Assembly (NCBI GenBank): GCA_022448945.1
Contig: JAKVCV010000011.1
Location: 230,454 to 294,453, forward strand
Reading direction: 5' to 3'
From: Saprospiraceae bacterium
GTDB lineage: Bacteria > Bacteroidota > Bacteroidia > Chitinophagales > Saprospiraceae
DNA: 64,000 bases
The notes below the pieces were generated by a model that searched no databases, had not been told where the DNA came from, and was given only the letters and a program-made list of their open reading frames with translations. Below are positions 35,764 through 42,711 of this stretch, one piece after another. The position numbers and the translations under genes are program-made. Numbering within the stretch: the first letter of the stretch is position 1; each line of letters starts with the position of its first letter.

Positions 35764-37872
35764 TTAGTTTTTAATTATTTTAAAGGTGTTGTACCCTTCC
35801 TGATGTATAACATTCATCAAATATACTCCAGCATCTAAATTACTTATATTAATAAGCGTTTTTTGTTGGTCTGTAAATTGACTGTAAATAGCTCTCCCAG
35901 ACATATCTAATATCTTTACCTGAGCATTTTTATAACTATTACGTACAAAATCAATTGTTAATTTATCTAAAACAGGATTTGGATAAATTTTAATGGTATT
36001 AAATTCTACTAATTCCAGAGGTAGAATAACAGTAGATGTATCCGCAAAAAAGTCAAGGATTTGTTGCATTAAAATAAATCTTTTGCTCTCTGGGTAAACC
36101 GTTTCAAAAGGTATAGCTAAGTTTACAAGTTTACCTGTATCAATAGCAGCAGGGAAAAGTCCTTTAAAATATACCCCTGCAAAATTATTGCTAAGATTGG
36201 AATATTGCAACCCATTCAAGCCTCCGTTTATTCCTTGAATAACATCAGGATAATTCACATCATAAGTGCCATTAGTCCCATCATCAAAAGTCGTATTCCC
36301 TAGGCCAGAAAAAACAGGATTATTAGTTTCCTGAAATTCATAAAAAGTAGAAGACTGATTATTAGGCGCATCAAAAACATATTCAGCTTTTAGATAATTA
36401 TTATAAAAAAACTTATCGTTGGGCGTACCATAATATTCTAAATCCCAGCCAATTTCTGAGCCTGAAACTAAAAGATAGCCTCCGTTATTTAAATAACTCT
36501 CTATTACTGATTGTTCTGTTGTACTAAACGTTTCATCAATAGTACTTTCCTCTCCTAATATATAATCTGCTATAGCATAATGATTTAAATATATTAACCC
36601 TTCTGTTACTGCATCGTTGGTTGCAGAAGAAAAAGGGTAGTTGTAATTCATAATTGCCTCACCATGCTGACGTATATAATCAAAAGTATTACTTGTAAGA
36701 GCTCTATCAAAACCATTCACTATAATAACATTATGTGGCGCTGCCGAAGGCACAGCGGCTAAGACCTCAGATGGGACAGAATTCCCCAAACTGTTGGAGG
36801 AAGAGATTTTGAAATAAGTAATTTCGTTTTCCAGTAAGCCGGTATATTCAAAATCATTAGAAGCAAAAGTCTGTGCGTTTCCAAAATTGATACCATCACT
36901 ACTGATATAAACATTGTAATTATCAATATTATTATCGCTGCTTATGATAATACGTACACTAGTGTCTGATTGATTAAGCACACAAAATGATTTAGGAACT
37001 GCAGGAATTGATACAGACGAAGCAGTATCAGGATAGTAAGGCATAGAAATAACACCTTCATCACTAAGTAAGCTATTTAAATATAATGACGTTAACACAT
37101 CTGTAGCGAGCATAGTATCTCCATCTACATAAACTTCATTTTGTATAAGGCGAATACCATGACTATAATCCGCGTAAGTATTAATGTGTCCAGCATATAA
37201 AGGCTGAATATTGGTGCCTGAAGGATAATGCCAACCATAAATAACAACTCTTTTAGGATAAGGTGTAGTATATATCAAATTTGATATGACAACATCTTTT
37301 TTATTACCACTTACTAACTCACCTAATGGGTTAGCAGTTATAAAATTTTGACGTTGTACTTTAACGATAGAATCGTGTTGCGAAAAAACAGGAACAGTAA
37401 TCATTTGTGGTCCGGGCGGAATGGTCTGAGGTTGCATTTTTACACGAGAAGCATTCCAAATACGATCAACCATTTTTCTTGTGGGTAAAATACAATCTAG
37501 TGAATCTGCAATCATTTGACCCAATATTGGTGTCATAGGGCATATAAAATAATTTGTGTCACAACCTACTGCTAAATAATCTGGTATTACATAATAAGTA
37601 ATATGCTTATAGGCAGAAATAATATATGCACTATCTGTAACACTAACCATATTTCTGTAAAAGTCAGGAATGTTCCCTTTAAGAACTTCTGCCAGGATAT
37701 ATGATTCCCTGTTTTCAAGAGATAAGTTTGAAATGGAACTAATAATCTGACTACCGTTTTGGTCAGTAGTATTCCTTGCAGGAACATTTAGATTCTGCGC
37801 CTTTCCAATATTACAATAAAGGAAAAGAAATAAAATTATATATATATTGAATTGGAAATCTGTTTTTTTCAT
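35764..37872 (-). CDS. Large T9SS-secreted protein with Fn3-like domain, xanthan-lyase-like
   Basis: A 702-residue secreted protein: signal peptide (about 1-25, ending IGKAQN), an N-terminal domain with YGWHYPSGTNIQPLYAGHIN and YADYSHGIRLIQ, a fibronectin type III-like domain (about 290-375), then a domain with a Rossmann-like look (IIVNGFDRA, GGYLLVSGSEIGWDLEYYGT), and a C-terminal type-A sorting domain (IYPNPVLDKLTIDF ... LDAGVYLMNVI) that directs type IX secretion. The layout resembles Bacteroidota proteins annotated as xanthan lyase or golvesin-like, but no catalytic motif is certain. A clean promoter lies upstream. Confidence 0.8.
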   Translation of the reverse strand: MKKTDFQFNIYIILFLFLYCNIGKAQNLNVPARNTTDQNGSQIISSISNLSLENRESYILAEVLKGNIPDFYRNMVSVTDSAYIISAYKHITYYVIPDYLAVGCDTNYFICPMTPILGQMIADSLDCILPTRKMVDRIWNASRVKMQPQTIPPGPQMITVPVFSQHDSIVKVQRQNFITANPLGELVSGNKKDVVISNLIYTTPYPKRVVIYGWHYPSGTNIQPLYAGHINTYADYSHGIRLIQNEVYVDGDTMLATDVLTSLYLNSLLSDEGVISMPYYPDTASSVSIPAVPKSFCVLNQSDTSVRIIISSDNNIDNYNVYISSDGINFGNAQTFASNDFEYTGLLENEITYFKISSSNSLGNSVPSEVLAAVPSAAPHNVIIVNGFDRALTSNTFDYIRQHGEAIMNYNYPFSSATNDAVTEGLIYLNHYAIADYILGEESTIDETFSTTEQSVIESYLNNGGYLLVSGSEIGWDLEYYGTPNDKFFYNNYLKAEYVFDAPNNQSSTFYEFQETNNPVFSGLGNTTFDDGTNGTYDVNYPDVIQGINGGLNGLQYSNLSNNFAGVYFKGLFPAAIDTGKLVNLAIPFETVYPESKRFILMQQILDFFADTSTVILPLELVEFNTIKIYPNPVLDKLTIDFVRNSYKNAQVKILDMSGRAIYSQFTDQQKTLINISNLDAGVYLMNVIHQEGYNTFKIIKN

Positions 37873-37897
37873 TGCACCTGTGTTTTGTTTTTCGGTG

Positions 37898-37929
37898 CAA
37901 AGGTAACAAATAAGCTAAAATAAATCAAA
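37898..37929 (-). promoter_or_regulatory. Promoter of the T9SS-secreted protein gene
   Basis: The minus strand reads TTTG (37926-37929), 20 nt, then TACCTTTG (37898-37905). This fits the Bacteroidota TTTG-N19/20-TAnnTTTG promoter at every consensus position and lies about 25 bp upstream of the start codon at 37872. Confidence 0.8.
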
Positions 37930-38070
37930 CAAAATTATGATTAAACTGCTTTATATTAAAAAATGAATACATGAATATTATTTAGTTAATAATTTAAATT
38001 TTTAAAAAATCTTATTGATATTAAACTAAATACTTTAACTTTAAATAACTAACTAAAAAATATACAATTT

Positions 38071-38688
38071 ATGTACTATATTTTTATACCTGCTGCATTA
38101 ATAATAACAATATTTCTTGCTTATTATTTTATTAATAAGGACAAAGTTAAAACCACCGAAACAAAAGAGACTACTACTGAATTTATAATAGCTAGTCATC
38201 GGAATCCTATGGTGAATGAAAGCATTAATCCTATGGTGAATGAAAGCATTAATCCTATGGTGAATGAAAGCATTAACCCTATAGTGAATGAAAGCATTAA
38301 CCCTATAGTGAATGAAAGCATTAACCCTATGGTGAATGAAAACATTAACCCTATGGTGAATGAAAACATTAACCCTATGGTGAATGAAAACATTAACCCT
38401 ATTCACAATGCAAAAATGCACCCTTTACATAACGAGAAACTAAAAATTTTGTATGCTTTTAATTTGGAGAATAATGTACAATATATCGTAGCCCCTTCAG
38501 AACAAAATGAAATTTTTGCATTCTTTAGTACAACTTATAATTATGAACTTTATGCTGTCTCCAATTTAAATGCTGGTTATAATATATTTAATTTAAAACA
38601 AGAATGGATTGGATATTTAACACCGGATAGTAATGAAGGTTTTTTACATTATGATACAAAAAACAAATGGGTTGGTTTTCTAAAATAA
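38071..38688 (+). CDS. Membrane-anchored protein with NPMVNESI tandem repeats
   Basis: A 205-residue unrecognised protein. A hydrophobic N-terminal helix (about 2-19) is followed by a charged linker, then a tandem array of an 8-residue unit, NPMVNESI or close variants, eight times in register (residues about 45-108) plus two decayed copies (NPIHNAKM, HPLHNEKL). The rest (about 122-205) is an aromatic-rich domain with repeated W-[IV]-G-[YF]-L motifs (EWIGYLTP, KWVGFLK). The array looks like an extended stalk between membrane and a small beta domain. It is convergent with the four-gene cassette. No homologue is recognised. Confidence 0.7.
   Translation: MYYIFIPAALIITIFLAYYFINKDKVKTTETKETTTEFIIASHRNPMVNESINPMVNESINPMVNESINPIVNESINPIVNESINPMVNENINPMVNENINPMVNENINPIHNAKMHPLHNEKLKILYAFNLENNVQYIVAPSEQNEIFAFFSTTYNYELYAVSNLNAGYNIFNLKQEWIGYLTPDSNEGFLHYDTKNKWVGFLK
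38203..38418 (+). repeat. 24-bp in-frame tandem repeat array
   Basis: Eight nearly identical 24-bp units run from 38203 to 38394, followed by a diverged ninth (38395-38418). The units fall in blocks: 1-3 share AAT/ATG/AGC, 4-5 share AAC/ATA/AGC and 6-8 share AAC/ATG/AAC at the variable positions. This pattern shows recent block duplication. No frame is lost because 24 is a multiple of three. Confidence 0.95.
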
Positions 38689-38775
38689 TAAAATTAACAG
38701 TCTCTAATATAAATATATAGATTCAAGGAATTAATTATTTATTATGCTACAATTATTAGATCTGATATAAAACAA

Positions 38776-38810
38776 AACAGGGCAAATCTTTGATTAAGAT
38801 TTGCCCTGTT
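38776..38810. terminator. Bidirectional terminator after repeat-protein gene and four-gene cassette
   Basis: A perfect 15-bp stem, AACAGGGCAAATCTT (38776-38790) with AAGATTTGCCCTGTT (38796-38810), encloses a 5-nt loop. It lies between convergent genes and would end both the rightward repeat-protein gene and the leftward cassette. Confidence 0.88.
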
Positions 38811-38854
38811 TGTTATTAATTATTTACTAATGCTATAGGAACCTTTTAAAAATT

Positions 38855-39733
38855 CTATGTGATTTTTGCTTTAAAGGCACTATCGTTAGTTGTAATTTTC
38901 CAATCTGGTGCATTACCCCATCCAGGGTCCATACCAGGATCAGTGTCTCCGATGGCAGATTCATTTGCATCTAACCTAACATCTGGAGATATACTAAGAG
39001 CTCCTTTTCCATCATTTACACATAAAAATGATCTAGAAGTTGTAGCCCTCGACCCAGGCTGTAAAGAACTTTTAGCAAATTCATAAGAAACATTTAACCC
39101 ACCTGAAACACCAGATTCCTGACCTGCTTCTACTTTAGCAGCTTCAACGGGCAAAGCAATTCCAATAGATTTCTTTTGTGATGCACCCAAATTTGCTGTT
39201 GCTCCTGCTTTTGTAGTAACTTGAACATCAGCTGTAGTTACTATAAACTGAAATTCAATTAGCATTGCTAAAGACTTTTTTAATTCATAATATTTGGTTA
39301 CAACTTTTGTAACTTCTAATTTAATTCCAGTTATCGTATTAGGATTTAACATCACTTGTTCCAGAATCCAATATGAATTTTTACCTCTTACTTCTAAACC
39401 AAATTTAAAATTAATATCGATTGAAGCACCAAAATCATTGTATTTTAAATCTACGTCTTCTAACTTCCAAGACCATTTTTTATTAGCAAATCTTTCGTAA
39501 GAAATTTGTTTATGTTTAGTACTACCATCTTTTCCTAACTCCTCTTTTTCCTTTTCTGCTATTACAGCTTTAATACGATCAATGCGCTTTCTATATTCTT
39601 GAATAGTTCTTGCTTCAGATTCGGAAATTTCTATTCCATCAGGACTTTTCTTACCTTGAGCCGTTTTCCAATAACCAGCTAATTCAGCCTCAACCATCAT
39701 AAGTTCGCGTTTATTTTTTTTTAAATCACTCAT
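38855..39733 (-). CDS. Cassette protein 4: shared DG-module plus beta-rich body, unrecognised
   Basis: A 292-residue protein without signal peptide or membrane helix. Residues about 8-65 form a helical module centred on PDGIEISESEARTIQEY, which matches the modules of the three upstream cassette proteins. The remainder is predicted beta-rich, with amphipathic strands (YNDFGASIDINFKFGLEVRG; SGGLNVSYEFAKSSLQPG) and ends FKAKIT. It is the last gene of the leftward cassette, separated from gene 3 by a 105-bp spacer with a long AT-rich hairpin. No known family is recognised. Confidence 0.65.
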   Translation of the reverse strand: MSDLKKNKRELMMVEAELAGYWKTAQGKKSPDGIEISESEARTIQEYRKRIDRIKAVIAEKEKEELGKDGSTKHKQISYERFANKKWSWKLEDVDLKYNDFGASIDINFKFGLEVRGKNSYWILEQVMLNPNTITGIKLEVTKVVTKYYELKKSLAMLIEFQFIVTTADVQVTTKAGATANLGASQKKSIGIALPVEAAKVEAGQESGVSGGLNVSYEFAKSSLQPGSRATTSRSFLCVNDGKGALSISPDVRLDANESAIGDTDPGMDPGWGNAPDWKITTNDSAFKAKIT

Positions 39734-39778
39734 TTTATTTATTGTTTTATATGTTTATAAATTATCAAGGTTACTAAA

Positions 39779-39815
39779 TATAGTTAAATTCTATTTTATA
39801 TAGAATTTAACTATA
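39779..39815. repeat. AT-rich perfect inverted repeat within the cassette
   Basis: TATAGTTAAATTCTA (39779-39793) is exactly complementary to TAGAATTTAACTATA (39801-39815) across a 7-nt loop. It sits between cassette genes 3 and 4. Without a T-run on the transcribed strand it is more likely an RNA processing, stability or protein-binding element than a terminator. Confidence 0.75.
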
Positions 39816-39838
39816 AAAGTTATTAAAAGTAAATACCA

Positions 39839-40132
39839 TTACTTTATACCAAGTTTATTCTCTAATTCAGACAAAAAAGTTCCAATTTCAATAATTCGTT
39901 CTTTTGAGTTTCCTTTTATTTTTTTTCCACCTGTATCACCACCCTCTTTCTTTAGTTCATTAATTCGAACTTCCATTTTATTAATCTTGTCCATAAAGTC
40001 ATCAACTTTCGCTTGTTCTTTTGAATCTAAAACAAAAGGAGAATCATCATCAGCACTTTTGGATTTTGCAATGTAGTCCTGTAGTATTTGCTTTAACTTA
40101 TTAAGTTTTTTTTCTTTATCTACTAAATTCAT
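39839..40132 (-). CDS. Cassette protein 3: stand-alone DG-module, unrecognised
   Basis: A 97-residue, highly charged, helical protein that is little more than the module shared by the cassette. The core at about 30-45 (DSPFVLDSKEQAKVDDFM) keeps the D...L-D-x-x-E-Q-A spacing but has lost the glycine. A second helix follows (INKMEVRINELKK), and the tail KERIIEIGTFLSELENKLGI echoes the tail of cassette protein 1 (KEKIKQNMDKIKARLEAI). It starts 41 bp after gene 2. It may act as a small adaptor; this is inference. Confidence 0.6.
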   Translation of the reverse strand: MNLVDKEKKLNKLKQILQDYIAKSKSADDDSPFVLDSKEQAKVDDFMDKINKMEVRINELKKEGGDTGGKKIKGNSKERIIEIGTFLSELENKLGIK

Positions 40133-40173
40133 TTTTTATATTTTTTATATTATATAATTTAAATTAATCATTT

Positions 40174-41358
40174 TTAATCCCAAAGGCTATCCCATAGGTC
40201 TCCTACCTCATTGCCAAATTCTTCCAATCCACCTACTATTCCTTTCTCTTTCCAAAAATCTTTGGCATCACCTACTACGGTTCCTTCAATTTTATCATCT
40301 ACATAATCTTCCAATTCTTTAGCAAAATCTTCTAAGGTGCCAATAACACCATGTTTTTGCCAGTATTGAACAGACCCGTCAATTAATTTGTAGGCATCAT
40401 CAAAGGCTCCTGAGATTGTATCCCATACCGCTTTAATATCTTTAACTGCCTGATCAAATGCATTTTGTATTTTTACAATATCTTTTCCTGGTTTTAATTC
40501 AGGCGTACCTGTAATTTTACCATCTTCAATTTTTACGCCTGTAAAAACTAATAATTCCAGACCTCCAAGGGGATGATAATAGGTTAAATCAGAACGACTA
40601 ACACCAAAATTAGAAGCTGCAGAAATAATATCATTTGATAGCCCAATAAATGCACTAAACTTAGTAGTTAAACTACCTGTTATAGAAGCATTAGCTTTAA
40701 GGTCTGTACCATTCCAAACAAGTTCACCTCTTCCTTTTACTGCAGCAGTTAAATCTCCCCTTCCTCCGGCACGAATGATTGCAGCCACTCCTGCTAGTTC
40801 TAACCAACCGGTAATACTACCTGTGGCATTTATTCCAATAGTTGATTGTCCTTCTTTGAAATCTATAAGATTGTCTGCTGAAATTCCGGCTTTACCATTA
40901 ACACCTGCAGTAAGATCAATACCAAGCATAAATGTAGCTGGTGTAGCCTTTACAATTGGAATTGTTACATCCTTAGAAGGTAATTTCCATTCCTTACCTA
41001 CAGCCATTTTTATCTTATCACTGGTAACTTCAACAGTTCCTTTTACACCTCCTTTAGTTTTAGCTTCAGCAGTTCCTTTTACATTACCATCAGAATCTAC
41101 TTCAACACCAACCTTTGTGGTACCATCTTCACCTTTATTTGTGACACCAACTTTAACAGAAACCTTCATTTGCTTTTTAATAGCAGCTAATTTTGCTTCG
41201 GCCCGTTTAATAGTGTCCATCATCGTATTTAAATGGGCTTGCTCCTGATCATCAATTTCTCCATCTTGATTAAAATAATCGCCATATTGAACCAGAGTCT
41301 TGTTCAAAGACTTTAATTCTTCCTCCATTTTTTTAATTTTTTCTTCCTTCGTTGCCAT
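40174..41358 (-). CDS. Cassette protein 2: N-terminal DG-module and glycine/valine-rich beta body, unrecognised
   Basis: A 394-residue soluble protein. Residues about 5-62 form the module, a helix pair around NQDGEIDDQEQAHLNTMMDT. From about 65 to 290 it is a repetitive beta-rich stretch of alternating charged and small residues (VKVGVTNKGEDGTTKVGVEV; TAGVNGKAGISADN; GRGDLTAAVKGRGELVWNGT). The C-terminal 110 residues hold two similar amphipathic units (KHGVIGTLEDFAKELEDYVD and EKGIVGGLEEFGNEVGDLWD). Such a layout suits a structural or surface-interacting protein, possibly one delivered by a contractile injection machine, but no domain is recognised. Confidence 0.65.
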   Translation of the reverse strand: MATKEEKIKKMEEELKSLNKTLVQYGDYFNQDGEIDDQEQAHLNTMMDTIKRAEAKLAAIKKQMKVSVKVGVTNKGEDGTTKVGVEVDSDGNVKGTAEAKTKGGVKGTVEVTSDKIKMAVGKEWKLPSKDVTIPIVKATPATFMLGIDLTAGVNGKAGISADNLIDFKEGQSTIGINATGSITGWLELAGVAAIIRAGGRGDLTAAVKGRGELVWNGTDLKANASITGSLTTKFSAFIGLSNDIISAASNFGVSRSDLTYYHPLGGLELLVFTGVKIEDGKITGTPELKPGKDIVKIQNAFDQAVKDIKAVWDTISGAFDDAYKLIDGSVQYWQKHGVIGTLEDFAKELEDYVDDKIEGTVVGDAKDFWKEKGIVGGLEEFGNEVGDLWDSLWD

Positions 41359-41404
41359 AGTTTTAATATTTATATAATTAATTGTTTTAAAAATTGTGTT
41401 TTCT

Positions 41405-42250
41405 TTATAGTCTTATTTTCTTAGTAATAGCTTCTAAACGTGCTTTAATCTTATCCATATTTTGTTTGATCTTTTCTTTGCGTTCAGGAGTCAATTTCTG
41501 TGGATTTGCCCCACCTTCCTGTTTTGCTATATTAGCTTTAAGTGCATCAATTCCAGCCTGTAATTCATCTATATGAGCTTGTTCTTGAGGATCAATTTCT
41601 CCATCTGCTTTGGCTTCATTGATTAATTGTGCCAGTGCAGTTTCATATTTTTGAATATTTGCATCCAGTTTCTCTTTTGGTACAGAACCTACAGCTTTGT
41701 CCATTTTGCCTACGTTTTCGTTCATTTTCTTTAATTTAAGAGAACGGTTTGCTTTATTAGCATTTTTATCTTCACTTGCACCTTTATTGTCATCAGGCAA
41801 AATACCTGGGGTAGACCCGATTTCTTTCAAAACTTCATTGATACCTTTAGATATTTTATATTTGTCACCTACTTTCTTCTTCAGAATAGGAATAGATTTT
41901 ATACATTTCTTTGCCTCCATAGGTTTCATCATTCCACCAACTACACAAAACTCAATAGATCCCTCTTCTGAAAGTCTGCAAACACCATAAGCAACTTTTT
42001 TCTTATCAATTTTACCTTCAGTACCTTGTCCTTTAGATCTTTTTGTTTTGAACATTTTGTCTACTTCCTTTGCAACACCTATAGACATAAATCCACTACC
42101 ATCATCGAAATACTCTGCTTCATAACAAAAAGGCAATTCCTCTACTTTTCCACTCAACAAAGCCATAAGTGGTTTTTTTAATAGCGTACTCAAGGATTTT
42201 TGCAATTCTTCTTTTTTTGCAAAATCCTTTGCTTTGAGATTCATTTTCAT
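41405..42250 (-). CDS. Cassette protein 1: unrecognised N-terminal domain plus C-terminal DG-module
   Basis: A 281-residue soluble protein at the head of the leftward cassette. Residues 1-145 form an alpha/beta domain with FCYEAEYFDDGSGFMSIGVA and two cysteine-containing strands (YGVCRLSEEG, IEFCVVGGMM). A charged linker with lysine and asparagine (about 155-180) leads to the module at about 195-245, core ADGEIDPQEQAHIDELQ (215-231), and then a helical tail. The module is C-terminal here but N-terminal in the other large members, so it behaves as a transferable unit. No known family is recognised. Confidence 0.65.
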   Translation of the reverse strand: MKMNLKAKDFAKKEELQKSLSTLLKKPLMALLSGKVEELPFCYEAEYFDDGSGFMSIGVAKEVDKMFKTKRSKGQGTEGKIDKKKVAYGVCRLSEEGSIEFCVVGGMMKPMEAKKCIKSIPILKKKVGDKYKISKGINEVLKEIGSTPGILPDDNKGASEDKNANKANRSLKLKKMNENVGKMDKAVGSVPKEKLDANIQKYETALAQLINEAKADGEIDPQEQAHIDELQAGIDALKANIAKQEGGANPQKLTPERKEKIKQNMDKIKARLEAITKKIRL

Positions 42251-42477
42251 AATTCAAATATCTTTACTTAATAAATATTTAATAATACACCGCGCCAATA
42301 TACAAAATTTACACTAGAAAAACAACTGGATTTTCCTTTTTAATCCTTGAAAAAGTATCGCTATTAAAATTGCGCAAGAGAAACTAAACTACGAATTATA
42401 TATATAAATTCCAATAATTATATAAATTATATATTTTATAAATCATACTTTGCAGCTTCTAAATAAACGTTGTTCAA
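42251..42477. other. Spacer between four-gene cassette and ileS leader
   Basis: No coding frame. The leftward promoter of the cassette should lie here. The sequence is very AT-rich and no consensus pair stands out on the minus strand. The rightward ileS promoter begins at 42478. Confidence 0.45.
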
Positions 42478-42511
42478 TTTTTGCGTGATAAAAAACAAAA
42501 CAATACATTTG
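42478..42511 (+). promoter_or_regulatory. Promoter of the ileS leader
   Basis: TTTTTG (42478-42483), 20 nt, then TACATTTG (42504-42511) match the Bacteroidota -33/-7 consensus. Transcription would start near 42517, giving a leader of roughly 190 nt before the ileS start codon. Confidence 0.82.
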
Positions 42512-42526
42512 TAGCTCTATAAAATA

Positions 42527-42601
42527 TTGACCTTGAAATTATCAGAAAAAAATATAATTATTAGCATTATTATTCCATCAGTATTTATCTGTAGGAGTTG
42601 A
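42527..42601 (+). CDS. Isoleucine-rich leader peptide of ileS (putative)
   Basis: A short frame from TTG 42527 (or TTG 42533) to TGA 42599-42601 encodes about 22-24 residues containing N-I-I-I-S-I-I-I-P, i.e. six isoleucine codons within seven (42554-42574), plus one more Ile codon (ATC) before the stop. It precedes a mutually exclusive antiterminator/terminator pair and the isoleucyl-tRNA synthetase gene, the classical set-up for ribosome-mediated attenuation. There is no ATG or GTG in frame, so a TTG start must be assumed. AT-richness makes Ile codons common by chance; the layout, not the codons alone, supports the call. Confidence 0.55.
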   Translation: MTLKLSEKNIIISIIIPSVFICRS

Positions 42602-42660
42602 TCACTATCTAATATAATCAATGAAAAGCTCTTACAGATGAAACATTTGTAAGAGCTTTT
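42587..42660 (+). promoter_or_regulatory. Attenuator of ileS: antiterminator and terminator helices
   Basis: Terminator: AAAAGCTCTTACA (42624-42636) pairs perfectly with TGTAAGAGCTTTT (42648-42660), 13 bp, followed by a T-run. Antiterminator: ATCTGTAGGAGTT (42587-42599) can pair with AGCTCTTACAGAT (42627-42639) over 13 positions with two G-U pairs, using the terminator's 5' arm. The leader stop codon lies on the antiterminator arm, so a ribosome that reads through the Ile codons would mask it and let the terminator form. A ribosome stalled at the Ile codons would leave it free. Confidence 0.75.
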
Positions 42661-42711
42661 TTTATTTTTGTGCTACTTTTTGAACAAAACAATATTAAAA
42701 TAAAAATTATC

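Noticed and set aside
38203-38418. Short direct repeats resembling a CRISPR array
   Set aside because: Units are contiguous without spacers, in frame in a coding sequence, and no cas gene is nearby.
38098-38421. Long open frames on the minus strand across the tandem repeat
   Set aside because: They arise because the 24-bp unit has no stop in several frames; the translated repeats have no signal or domain, and the plus-strand frame has a membrane helix and a proper C-terminal domain.
42512-42711. T-box riboswitch upstream of ileS
   Set aside because: No T-box-type conserved antiterminator sequence and no specifier stem of usual size are visible; the short leader with an Ile-rich frame fits ribosome-mediated attenuation better.
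42670-42711. ileS start at the upstream GTG 42670
   Set aside because: It would add 14 residues without counterpart in the family and overlaps the terminator T-run; GTG 42712 gives the canonical N terminus.
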